A stretch of 35,804 nt of DNA from Polyangiaceae bacterium (lineage in GTDB: Bacteria > Myxococcota_A > Polyangia > Polyangiales > Polyangiaceae), in contig JALHPN010000079.1 of assembly GCA_022842465.1 (NCBI GenBank), positions 1-35,804 on the forward strand, in the 5' to 3' direction. The translations under genes were made by a program, and so were the position numbers. Below are positions 1 through 7,749 of this stretch, in pieces (position 1 is the stretch's first letter; each line of letters opens with the position of its first letter). Under the pieces are notes generated by a model. That model was not told the DNA's origin, made no database searches, and saw nothing but the letters and a program-made list of their open reading frames with translations.

Positions 1-2
1 TC

Positions 3-908
3 GCGGCCGTCGCGGGCCTCGGCGCCTGCCGCCGGCAGGCGGAGCGCGAGGCCGAGGCCCGTGGCGAGCTGCGGAAGGACGCCGCGACCCGCGCTCCGTC
101 TCCGCGGAAGCGTCGCGGCGGGACCGACGTGACCTTCGCCGTCGTCTCCGACACGCACTTCGGCTTCGGCGACATCGCGACGCAGAACCTCCGCCTCACG
201 GCCAAGCTCGACGGGATCGAGAAGGCGACCTGGCCGGCGGCCCTCGCGGACCTGGGCGGCTCGCGCGTGGCCCGCCCCCGCGGCCTGCTCGTCACGGGCG
301 ACCTCACCGAGTGGGGCAAGGTCGACGAGTGGCAGCCCTTCGTCGCGACGTTCGGTCTCGACGGCGGCGACGGCGCGCTCCACATCCCCGTCTTCGAGGT
401 GATCGGAAACCACGACAAGGTGCACGGGCCCTGGGTCGAGGACCAGGTCCGCGCGCGCCACGGCGGCGGTCGCCACTACGCGTGGGACTGGGACGACCTC
501 CACCTCGTCGCCCTCGGCGAGGCCCCCGACGACGAGGGCCTACGCTTCCTCGAGAAGGACCTCGGCGCCCTCGACCGCGAGATCCCGCTCGTCCTCTTCT
601 TCCACCTCGCGATCCTCGGCCCCTGGTCGACGGGCAACTGGTTCGGCGACGGCGACTACAAGGAACGCCTCGCGCGGCTCCTCGTCGGGCGGAACGTCGT
701 CGCCGTCTTCCATGGTCACCACCACGCGACGGACCACTACGAGTGGCACGGCATCGACGTCGTCAAGCCGGGCGCGGTGAAGAACGACGCGCACACGTTC
801 GCCGTGGTGCGCGTGACCGACGACCGAGCGTCGGTCGCGTTCCGGGACTGGGAGCGCGACGCATGGGTCGGCACCGTGGATCGACGGCTGCCGCGGTTCG
901 CGCAGTGA
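3..908 (+). CDS. Metallophosphoesterase, probable lipoprotein (5' end outside window)
   Basis: Calcineurin-like phosphoesterase of unknown substrate. From the GTG at 129 it shows the family metal-binding blocks in order: SDTHFG, TGDLTEWG, GNHDKVHG and a C-terminal HGHHH. The same frame is open to the left edge without a stop, and this extension reads AAVAGLGAC followed by RRQ, with Cys at 27-29. That is the end of a signal peptide with a good lipobox (L-G-A-C), so I think the true start lies left of the window and the protein is exported and lipid-anchored. Translation from 129 would give a 259-residue cytoplasmic enzyme and is the alternative. The RNB ribonuclease gene follows 24 bases downstream in the same direction. 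Family assignment is firm; substrate and true start are not. Confidence 0.85.
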   Translation, partial: AAVAGLGACRRQAEREAEARGELRKDAATRAPSPRKRRGGTDVTFAVVSDTHFGFGDIATQNLRLTAKLDGIEKATWPAALADLGGSRVARPRGLLVTGDLTEWGKVDEWQPFVATFGLDGGDGALHIPVFEVIGNHDKVHGPWVEDQVRARHGGGRHYAWDWDDLHLVALGEAPDDEGLRFLEKDLGALDREIPLVLFFHLAILGPWSTGNWFGDGDYKERLARLLVGRNVVAVFHGHHHATDHYEWHGIDVVKPGAVKNDAHTFAVVRVTDDRASVAFRDWERDAWVGTVDRRLPRFAQ

Positions 909-932
909 GGAAGATGGGATAGAACCGACGTC

Positions 933-2396
933 GTGAACGAACGCCCGCCGCGCCGCCGTCCCGCCGATCTGGACGCCATCGCCGCGAGCGTCGCGACGGG
1001 CGAGGGGTTCGTCCTCGGCCCGTTCCCCGACGGAGCGCGGCCGGTCGTCGACGTCGCGGTCCTCCTCCGCGAGCCGGACGTCAGGGACGAGCGCGCGCTC
1101 CCGTGGTCGTCGATCGACAACCGCGAGTCGACCGACCTCGACCAGGTCGAGGTCTCCTCCCGCGAGGCGGACGGGGCGATCCGGGTCCGGATCGGCATCG
1201 CGGACGTCGATGCCTTCGCGCCGAAGGGCTCGGCCCTCGACGAGCGCGCGGCCGCGAACACGACCTCGCTCTATGCCGGTGTCGCGACGTTCCCGATGCT
1301 GCCGGACGATCTCTCGAGCGGCGAGACCTCGCTCCTCCCGGGCGTCGACCGCCTCGCCGTCGTGACCGACATGACGATCGCGGAGGACGGCCGCGTCGTC
1401 CGGGAGGAGATCTACCGCGCCGTGGTCCGAAACCACGCGAAGCTCGTCTACGAGGACGTCGGCGCGTGGCTCGAAGGTCGCGGCGACGCGCCCCTCGAGA
1501 TCGCGAGAGATGCGTCGCTCGGCGACCAGGTCCGGATGCAGGAAGAGGCGTCGACGCGTCTCCGTCGTCGTCGCATCGAGAACGGCGCGCTCCAGCTCGA
1601 GACGGCCGAGGCGCGCGCGGTCGCGAGGGACGGGGAGGTCGTCTCCCTCGCGCTCGTCGACGAGAACCGCGGTCGCGACATCATCCAGGATCTCATGATC
1701 GGCGCGAACGGCGTGACCGCGAGGTGGCTCGAGGCGCGCGGGTACGCGTCGATCCGCCGCGTCGTCCGCACGCCTCGCCGCTGGGACCGCATCGTCGAGA
1801 TCGCGGCGGGGAGGGGCGCCACGCTGCCGTCCGAGCCCGACGCCGTCGCGCTCTCGGAGTTCCTCCGCGGAGAGCACGAGCGCGCTCCGGAGTCGTTCAC
1901 CGATCTGTCCCTCTCCGTCGTGAAGCTCCTCGGTCCCGGCGAGTACGCGGTCGCCGATCCGTCGTCACCCGAGGGGCACTTCGGCCTCGCGGTCGACGAC
2001 TACGCCCACTCCACGGCGCCGAACCGGCGGTACGGCGACCTCGTCACCCAGCGCATCTTGAAGGCCGCCGCCGCAGGCAAGCCGTCGCCCTACTCGGTGC
2101 CGGACCTCCGCGTCGCGGCCGAGCGCTGCACGGAGATGGAGAACCAGGCGCGCAAGTTCGAGCGGACGATGCGGAAGGTGGCGGCGGCGAGCTTCCTCGC
2201 GTCGCGCATCGGCGAGGAGTTCGACGCGATCTGCACCGGCGCGGCCGCCAAGGGGACGTTCGTCCGGCTCGTCACGCCGCCGGCCGAAGCGCGGGTCGTG
2301 GAGAACGAGCGGGGGATCGACGTCGGCGACCACGTACGCGTGCGCCTCGTCGCGACCGAGCCCTCACGCGGCTTCATCGACGTCGTCCGCCTCTGA
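933..2396 (+). CDS. RNB-domain ribonuclease (RNase II/R superfamily), compact form
   Basis: Predicted processive 3'-5' exoribonuclease of 487 residues, starting at GTG 933. The catalytic block is D62-N-R-E-S-T-D68-L-D70-Q71. It matches the four-Asp block of E. coli RNase II (D201, D207, D209, D210) except that the last Asp is Gln. A second RNB signature, APNRRYGDL, lies near residue 365. There is room for only about 55 residues before the RNB domain, so the two cold-shock domains of RNase II are absent. The C-terminus (GTFVRLV to RGFIDVVRL) looks like a shortened S1 domain. The compact layout recalls Deinococcus-type RNase II. It follows the phosphoesterase closely and converges with the gene at 2424. 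Family confident; RNA targets unknown. Confidence 0.9.
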   Translation: MNERPPRRRPADLDAIAASVATGEGFVLGPFPDGARPVVDVAVLLREPDVRDERALPWSSIDNRESTDLDQVEVSSREADGAIRVRIGIADVDAFAPKGSALDERAAANTTSLYAGVATFPMLPDDLSSGETSLLPGVDRLAVVTDMTIAEDGRVVREEIYRAVVRNHAKLVYEDVGAWLEGRGDAPLEIARDASLGDQVRMQEEASTRLRRRRIENGALQLETAEARAVARDGEVVSLALVDENRGRDIIQDLMIGANGVTARWLEARGYASIRRVVRTPRRWDRIVEIAAGRGATLPSEPDAVALSEFLRGEHERAPESFTDLSLSVVKLLGPGEYAVADPSSPEGHFGLAVDDYAHSTAPNRRYGDLVTQRILKAAAAGKPSPYSVPDLRVAAERCTEMENQARKFERTMRKVAAASFLASRIGEEFDAICTGAAAKGTFVRLVTPPAEARVVENERGIDVGDHVRVRLVATEPSRGFIDVVRL

Positions 2397-2402
2397 TCTG
2401 AG

Positions 2403-2427
2403 CTGACTCCGATCCGGAGGAGGTCAG
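2403..2427. terminator. Weak hairpin between convergent genes
   Basis: CTGAC at 2403-2407 pairs with GTCAG at 2423-2427. After one bulged base, TCC at 2408-2410 pairs with GGA at 2419-2421. It lies 7 bases after the ribonuclease stop and overlaps the stop codon of the convergent gene. There is no T-run, so termination is only a guess from position. Confidence 0.3.
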
Positions 2428-3098
2428 AACGTCGCGCCGACGCCGACGAGCCCACGGGCGCCGGGCGCTTGGCCGTTCCCTCCTTCAGGCGTGAGCGAGA
2501 CGAGAGGCACCAGCCGGACCGGCGCGGGGCGTGCCGCCCTCGGCGCGTCCTCGTCCTTCGGAGGCTCGTCCGTCTTCTCGTGCGAGAGCGCCGCCGAGTC
2601 GAGTGCGGAGGCGACGCCCGTGCCGAGGAAGAAGCCGAGCGCCATCCCGAGGGCGCCGTTGGCGAGCCCGTCCCAGCCGTTCGTGTTCGACGTGGAGCCG
2701 ACGAGCCCACCCACGAGCGCCCCGGCGACCGGGGTGACGACGCGGAGCGCGAGGCTCCCGGCGGCGGCGCCCCAGCGACCGTGCGCGGCGTGGACGGTGG
2801 GGCCGCCGAGGACGTACGTGCCGAGCGCAGAGGCGCCGAAGATCGCGCTGGACGTGCTCCCGTCCGAGGCCATCGAGAGACCCGCGAGCGCGATCGCGGC
2901 GCCGTCGGTCGCGAGCGTCTGCCACCCGTACCAGCGCGACGTGGCGCGTGGGGCGCGAACCGTGGTGTCCTCGGCCGGAGTCGCGGACGCCGCGGTGACC
3001 TCGGCGCCGGGATCGGCGTGCGCCGACGAGGTGACCGTGACGGAGGCGACGGCGCCGGCGAGGGCGATCCAGCGGAGCGACGGGGCGAGCATGCGCAT
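2424..3098 (-). CDS. Exported glycine-rich protein of unknown function
   Basis: 224 residues when started at the ATG at 3098 (MRM; the second ATG, at 3092, is equally possible). The start was chosen because it opens a typical signal peptide: a basic N-terminus, a hydrophobic stretch from IALAGAVASV, and the cleavage-like end SSAHA followed by D. The mature part begins with a TPAEDTT-type linker. It then has YGWQTLATDGAAIALAGLS and several Gly/Ala-rich hydrophobic stretches that could be membrane helices or a glycine zipper. An acidic linker (EKTDEPPKDED) precedes a C-terminus ending in Phe (GLVGVGATF), as many outer-membrane proteins do. I recognise no catalytic family. Envelope location is inferred; function is unknown. 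The frame is open further upstream, but that extension is Arg/Pro-rich and not protein-like. Confidence 0.65.
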   Translation of the reverse strand: MRMLAPSLRWIALAGAVASVTVTSSAHADPGAEVTAASATPAEDTTVRAPRATSRWYGWQTLATDGAAIALAGLSMASDGSTSSAIFGASALGTYVLGGPTVHAAHGRWGAAAGSLALRVVTPVAGALVGGLVGSTSNTNGWDGLANGALGMALGFFLGTGVASALDSAALSHEKTDEPPKDEDAPRAARPAPVRLVPLVSLTPEGGNGQAPGARGLVGVGATF

Positions 3099-3211
3099 CG
3101 CCGACCGCGGATGCAAGGCGGGGGCCAGCGCCGCGGTGGCGCGAGATTCCGCGGGTCCACGATGAGCGCGCCTGACATCGCGGTCATGCTGCGTCGACGC
3201 CGCGGTCGTCG

Positions 3212-3990
3212 TCAGAAGCCGCGCGCGGCGAGGTCGGAGGCGAGTACGCGGTGAAAGGCGAGGTGATCGAAGCCGGTCCACATGTTCGGTCCGGACTTCT
3301 TCGGCTGCCCCACCTCGTCGAGGTGGTCGGCCGGGAAGCATCCGCGGACCGTGCCCCACTTCGCGCTTGCGACCGTGACCATGCCGTCCTGGAAGGTGTC
3401 GTCACGTCCGACGGCGAGCGAGCCGCCGACGAGGCTGGGCGCCATGAAGTCGGCGCGCGCAGGGTCGCCGAAGTAGACGCCGTCGCATGCGCGGAGGAGC
3501 TCCTCGCGGGCGCTCGCGCCGCGGTGGCCGCCGACCGCGCGCCTCACGCCCGCCCATGACTGGTAGGACACGCCCGGCTGGTCCGGGTTCGCGCGGTCGA
3601 AGGCGGGGGCGCTGGCGGAGGCGAGCGCCTCGAGCGCGTCGAGCATGTTCGTCTCCGTCGTGAGCTCTTCTCGGGTGAAGGTCCTGCCGAAGCAGGCCGC
3701 GAGACCTTCAGGGCGTGCGCGAGGCGGCCCTCGTCGGGATGCCGAGCCCACGTCCGCGACGCCGCTTCCGCGGTGCGGGGTGGAGACCGTCGTGATCGAC
3801 GCGATCTTCGGCGCGTAGCCGAGTGAGGCGGCGAGGTAGCGTGCGTCGAGCCCCCCATCGAGTGTGCGACGAGGTTCACCTTCGTCGCCCGGAGACAGCC
3901 CTTCCCGATCTGCGCGCTCCGCGCAGGTGGCGGCGATATCCCCGAGGCGCCTGGCCCCCGGACGCGTCTCTGCTGCGATGCAGCACGCAA
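3212..3990 (-). pseudogene. Decayed secreted lipase gene (family I.1/I.2-like triacylglycerol lipase)
   Basis: Read on the minus strand, one frame carries KVNLVAHSMGG, the nucleophile elbow of Pseudomonas/Burkholderia lipases. The expected continuation LDARYLAASLGYAPKIASI and then TTVSTPHRGSGVADVG appears one frame away. The switch falls exactly in a run of six C at 3851-3856 (G-run on the coding strand); one extra G would restore MGGLDARYL. The downstream frame runs to the stop at 3212 and keeps an Asp candidate (FQDGMVTV) and the His candidate (PADHLDEVGQ). Upstream, LGDIAATCAER sits in yet another frame, and a TAG closes that frame near 3999. The usual N-terminal HG motif region is missing. 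So the gene appears truncated at its 5' end with at least one frameshift. A sequencing error in the homopolymer could explain the main shift but not the missing N-terminus. Confidence 0.75.
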
Positions 3991-4030
3991 CGGAGTTCTA
4001 GGCTTGATTTCCGCATGCTGCGATGCAACA
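3971..4030. promoter_or_regulatory. Two operator-like palindromes upstream of the KASIII-like gene
   Basis: TGCTGC-GAT-GCAGCA at 3971-3985 is a perfect 6-3-6 inverted repeat. TGCTGC-GAT-GCAACA at 4016-4030 is the same 15-mer with one change. The two are 45 bases apart, start to start. The second ends 9 bases before the ATG at 4040, so a bound protein would block transcription start or ribosome loading. Between them the sequence is relatively AT-rich with a weak TTGATT -35-like element at 4004-4009; no good -10 is evident. The arrangement resembles a pair of sites for a dimeric repressor such as a TetR-family protein; the identity of the regulator is inference. Confidence 0.55.
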
Positions 4031-4039
4031 TAGCGGCCC

Positions 4040-5053
4040 ATGACCCGCCACGTCGCGATCCGCAGCACCGGCATGTACGTCCCCGAGATCGAGTACCCGA
4101 ACGCGATCTACCGCGAGCGCTTCAAGGAGTCGGCGCCGGACTTCGTCGACAAGATGGAGACCGCGGCCGGGATCATGACCCGCTTCCACGCTCCGCCGGA
4201 CTGGGCGACGAGCGACCTCGCGGTCCGCGCCGCGAAGCAGGCCCTATCGCGCGCGAAGCTCGCTCCCGAGGACATCGACATGATCCTCGTCGGGACGGAC
4301 TCGCCCGACTACATCACCCCGTCGACCTCGGTCGTGGTCCAGCAGAAGCTCGGCGCGACGAAGGCCGGGACGTTCGACGTCGGCTGCGCCTGCGCGTCCT
4401 TCCCGACGGCCCTCTCGGCGGCGTCCGGCATGATGTCGACCAACCCGTGGATGAAGAACGTCCTCGTGATCGGCGCGTACATGATGCACAAGCTCGCCGA
4501 CCCGAACGACCAGATGCACTTCTTCTACGGCGACGGCGCCGGCGCCGCGGTGCTCCAGTTCTCCGAGGAGCCCGGCCTGCTCTCGGCGGCGTTCCGGGCG
4601 GACGGCAACTACGCGAAGGCCTGGTTCATCGCGAGCGGCGGCACCGCCGAGCCTGCCTCGGAAGAGTCCGTCCGGGCCGGTCGCACCCTCGTGCGCATGG
4701 TCGACAAGTACCCGCCCTCCATCAACGAGGAGGGCTGGCCGGCCGTCACGCGCGCGCTCTGCGAGAACAACGGCTTCTCGCTCGCCGACGTCGACCTCTT
4801 CGTCTTCACCCAGGTGCGCAAGCGCACGATCGAGAAGGTGATGAAGGCGCTCGAGGTGCCGATGGAGAAGGCCCATACCATCATGGAGAAGTGGGGCTAC
4901 ACGGGCTCGGCCTGCATCCCGATGGCGCTCCACGACGCCGTCGAGACCGGCCGCGCGAAGCCAGGCGACCTCGTCGTCCTCGTCGGATCGGGCGTCGGCT
5001 ACAACCAGGCCGGCATCGCGGTCCGCCTCACCGAGGACCTCGTCCGGACCTGA
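4040..5053 (+). CDS. KASIII-like (FabH superfamily) thiolase-fold enzyme with altered catalytic residues
   Basis: 337-residue thiolase-fold protein of 3-oxoacyl-ACP synthase III length. The nucleophile region is FDVGCACASF, where C118 aligns with FabH C112 and C116 replaces an Ala. FFYGDGAGAAVLQF is the conserved mid-protein GDGAGA block. The expected HQAN (FabH H244) reads T257-Q258-V259-R260, and the expected YGNTSAAS (FabH N274) reads WGYTGSAC with Y287. So the Cys is kept, but the His and Asn that drive malonyl decarboxylation are replaced. That argues against plain FabH activity and for an acyltransferase, thioester hydrolase or head-to-head condensing role. The ATG at 4040 has no clear Shine-Dalgarno sequence. 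It is preceded by two palindromes, suggesting repressor control. speA follows 120 bases later. Alignment is by eye. Confidence 0.85.
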   Translation: MTRHVAIRSTGMYVPEIEYPNAIYRERFKESAPDFVDKMETAAGIMTRFHAPPDWATSDLAVRAAKQALSRAKLAPEDIDMILVGTDSPDYITPSTSVVVQQKLGATKAGTFDVGCACASFPTALSAASGMMSTNPWMKNVLVIGAYMMHKLADPNDQMHFFYGDGAGAAVLQFSEEPGLLSAAFRADGNYAKAWFIASGGTAEPASEESVRAGRTLVRMVDKYPPSINEEGWPAVTRALCENNGFSLADVDLFVFTQVRKRTIEKVMKALEVPMEKAHTIMEKWGYTGSACIPMALHDAVETGRAKPGDLVVLVGSGVGYNQAGIAVRLTEDLVRT

Positions 5054-5173
5054 GCGGCGCGGTCGCGCTTCCGACGTCGTCACCTGGCTGTCACGGCGAC
5101 GCCCGGAATCGTGCGGGAGGCTCACGTTCCATCTCGCGTCCCGGGCGGGCTCGACTAGATTCACGTCATCCAG

Positions 5174-7171
5174 ATGTCGCAGCTGCCCGAGACGGCCTCC
5201 GTCCCCTCCGCCGATGAATCCTCGCCGCGTGCACGCGAAGACGTGACCACGCCGGCTCAGGAGCCCTGGACCGTCGACGACGCGCGCGACCTCTACATGA
5301 TCGACCGCTGGGGCGGCGGCTACTTCGGCGTGTCGCCCGACGGGAAGATGACCGTCGCGCCGCTCCAGTCTCGCGGCCGGACGGTGGCGATCCCCGACGT
5401 CGTGAAGATGGCGATCGAGGACGAGGGCCTCAAGACACCGATGGTGATCCGCTTCCAGGACATGCTGCACCACCGCGTGCGCGTCCTGAACGAGGCGTTC
5501 AATCGCGCGATCTCCGAGAACAAGTACCGCGGCTCGTACCGCGGGGTCTTCCCGATCAAGGTGAACCAGCTCCGGGAGGTCGTCGAAGAGATCCTCGATG
5601 CCGGGCGGCCGTTCCACTACGGCATCGAGGTCGGCTCGAAGCCGGAGATGTACGCCGGGCTCGCGGTCCACACCGACAACGAGTCGCTCATCGTCTGCAA
5701 CGGGTACAAGGACGACGCGTTCATCCGCACCGCGCTCATGGGCCGGAAGCTCGGCAAGAAGGTCATCCTCATCGCGGAGAAGCTCTCCGAGGTGCGCTCG
5801 ATCTGCCGCATCGCGAAGGAGATGAGCGTGGAGCCGCTCATCGGCGTCCGCGTCCGCCTGGTCACGAAGGGCGCGGGCAAGTGGGCCGAGTCGGGCGGCG
5901 AGCACGCGAAGTTCGGCCTCTCGACGTCCGAGATCCTCGAGGCGGCGGCGATCATGAAGGAGTCCGGAATGGAGGGCGCCTTCAAGCTCGTCCACTTCCA
6001 CATCGGCTCGCAGGTCCCCGACATCCTCATCATCAAGCGCGCCGTCCGCGAGGCCGCGCGCTACTACGCCAAGCTCCGCCGGCTCGGACACCCCGTCGAG
6101 TACATCGACGTCGGCGGCGGCCTCGCGATCGACTACGACGGCTCGCGCACGCCGACGGACGCGTCGATGAACTACTCCGTCGAGGAGTACGCGCGCGACA
6201 TCGTCGGCAACATCCAGGACGTCTGCGACGAGGAGCGGGTCCCGCACCCGCACATCGTCTCGGAGTCCGGTCGCGCGATCGTCGCGCAGCACTGCGTCCT
6301 CGTCGTCGAGGCCTTCGGGGCGATCGAGCGCGCGAGCGCCGGGGCGCCGTTCGACGGCAAGGAGGACCACAAGCTCCTCAAGACGCTCCGCGAGACCGAC
6401 GAGCTGATGTCCGAGCGGAACCTGCTCGAGTCCTGGCACGATCTGCTCCAGGTGAAGGAGGAGAGCGAGAAGATGTTCGAGCTCGGGCTCCTCGAGCTCG
6501 ACGTGAAGGCGAGCATCGAGACCTACTTCTGGCAGGTCGCGGATCGCATCCGCAAGATCGTCGCGCAGAAGGACCCGGAGGACGTGCCCGAGGAGCTCGC
6601 GAACCTCGACGCGCAGTTCAGCGCGCAGCACATCTGCAACTTCTCCGTCTTCCAGTCGCTGCTCGATCACTGGGCGTTCGGCGCGCTCTTCCCCGTCGCG
6701 CCGATCCATCGCCTCGACGAGCGCCCGCGCCTCCAGAGCCGCCTCGTCGACATCACGTGCGACTCGGACGGCAAGGTCGGGAAGTTCATCGACAAGACCG
6801 AGCCGTCACGGGACACGCTCCCGCTCCACCCGCTCGGCGAAGGCCCCTATCACCTCGGCGTGTTCCTCACGGGCGCGTACCAGGACATCATGGGCGACAT
6901 CCACAACCTCTTCGGCCGCGTGAACGAGGTCCACGTCTTCCTCGATGACGACGAGGAGTGCGGCTACTACCTCGAGGAGACGATCGAGGGGAACACGATC
7001 GCCGACGTGCTCAAGATGACCCAGTACGAGACGCACGACCTCGCCGCGCGCGTGAAGGCGCAGGTCGACGCGGCGATCAAGCAAGACCGGTTCAAGCCCA
7101 CCGAGGGCATGCGCCTCCTCGCGGAGTACGAGCGCGGGTTGAAGGAGCAGACGTATCTGAACCTCAAGTGA
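5174..7171 (+). CDS. speA: Biosynthetic arginine decarboxylase
   Basis: PLP enzyme converting arginine to agmatine and CO2, the first step of the agmatine route to putrescine and spermidine. It has 665 residues against about 658 in E. coli SpeA. The PLP lysine is K129 in FPIKVNQ. Further family landmarks are HYGIEVGSKPE, LIGVRVRL, VHFHIGSQ and YIDVGGGLAIDYDGS (the glycine loop binding PLP phosphate), then the active-site block VCDEERVPHPHIVSESGR. The C-terminal SpeA-specific helical region is present (ETYFWQVADRIRKI; FNLFGR-like DIHNLFGRVNEVHVFLDDDEE). The first 30 or so residues are a variable Ser/Thr/Pro-rich extension. The ATG at 5174 has a poor ribosome site. The stop overlaps the start of the peroxiredoxin gene (GTGA), so the two are probably co-translated. 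Very confident. Confidence 0.97.
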   Translation: MSQLPETASVPSADESSPRAREDVTTPAQEPWTVDDARDLYMIDRWGGGYFGVSPDGKMTVAPLQSRGRTVAIPDVVKMAIEDEGLKTPMVIRFQDMLHHRVRVLNEAFNRAISENKYRGSYRGVFPIKVNQLREVVEEILDAGRPFHYGIEVGSKPEMYAGLAVHTDNESLIVCNGYKDDAFIRTALMGRKLGKKVILIAEKLSEVRSICRIAKEMSVEPLIGVRVRLVTKGAGKWAESGGEHAKFGLSTSEILEAAAIMKESGMEGAFKLVHFHIGSQVPDILIIKRAVREAARYYAKLRRLGHPVEYIDVGGGLAIDYDGSRTPTDASMNYSVEEYARDIVGNIQDVCDEERVPHPHIVSESGRAIVAQHCVLVVEAFGAIERASAGAPFDGKEDHKLLKTLRETDELMSERNLLESWHDLLQVKEESEKMFELGLLELDVKASIETYFWQVADRIRKIVAQKDPEDVPEELANLDAQFSAQHICNFSVFQSLLDHWAFGALFPVAPIHRLDERPRLQSRLVDITCDSDGKVGKFIDKTEPSRDTLPLHPLGEGPYHLGVFLTGAYQDIMGDIHNLFGRVNEVHVFLDDDEECGYYLEETIEGNTIADVLKMTQYETHDLAARVKAQVDAAIKQDRFKPTEGMRLLAEYERGLKEQTYLNLK

Positions 7172-7698
7172 CGCGCTTGCTCCAGGGCCTCCTCGTCGTC
7201 GCCGCCCTGACCACGGCCTGCGGGGACGTGAAGCGCCCGGACGGCGGGCAGGGGCTCGTCCCGATCGGGCACGTCGCGCCCGACGTCGTCGGCCTCGATC
7301 CCGAGGGGCGGTCGGTCTCCGTGGTGGGGAGCCGCGGGAAGCCGGTCGTCGTCTTCTTCTACCCCGCGGACGGCACCCCCGGCTGCACGAAGGAAGCGTG
7401 CGCGTTCCGCGACGCGTGGGACCGCTTCACGAGCGCCGGCGTCGTCCTCGTCGGGGTCTCGAGCGACTCTCGGGAGAGCCACGCGTCGTTCCAGGCCGAG
7501 CATCGTCTGCCGATGGCGCTCGCCTCGGACGTGTCGGGAGACCTCGGCAGGGCGTACGGAGTCTCCAAGAAGATCTGGGGCTACGACCGCGTGTCCTTCC
7601 TCGTCGGACGCGACGGCAGGGTCGCCAAGATCTGGCCCTCCGTGGATCCGGGCCTCCACGCGACCGACGTGCTCGCCGAGGTCGCGCGCCTCCCCTGA
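7168..7698 (+). CDS. BCP-type peroxiredoxin, lipid-anchored
   Basis: Thiol peroxidase of the AhpC/BCP family that reduces hydroperoxides. The core shows FFYPADGTPGCTKEACAFRD: peroxidatic C73 and C78 five residues later, the spacing of E. coli BCP (C45/C50), so an atypical 2-Cys enzyme is likely. GVSSDSRESHASFQAEHRLP and FLVGRDGRVAKIW complete the fold. The start is GTG 7168, overlapping the speA stop by 4 bases. It opens a short hydrophobic leader ending LTTAC, with C18 as probable lipid site; Leu sits at -4 rather than -3, so the lipobox is imperfect. A Gly/Asp linker follows. Export would place it in the periplasm or outer membrane, unlike cytosolic E. coli BCP. 176 residues. Coupling to speA is structural; a functional link is not shown. 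Confidence 0.9.
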   Translation: MTRLLQGLLVVAALTTACGDVKRPDGGQGLVPIGHVAPDVVGLDPEGRSVSVVGSRGKPVVVFFYPADGTPGCTKEACAFRDAWDRFTSAGVVLVGVSSDSRESHASFQAEHRLPMALASDVSGDLGRAYGVSKKIWGYDRVSFLVGRDGRVAKIWPSVDPGLHATDVLAEVARLP

Positions 7699-7749
7699 GC
7701 GTCGAGCGAGAGCGCGTCCCGTGCCGATCGGGTACGCTGACGCGGGGGG

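Noticed and set aside
4244..6709. 821-codon minus-strand frame opposite the KASIII-like and speA genes
   Set aside because: Repetitive acidic/basic residue pattern typical of a shadow frame; both plus-strand genes are unambiguous families.
4040..7171. A lipid-polyamine biosynthetic cluster formed by the KASIII-like gene and speA
   Set aside because: No ACP, acyltransferase, amide synthetase or other partner gene is nearby, and 120 bases plus separate control signals separate the two.
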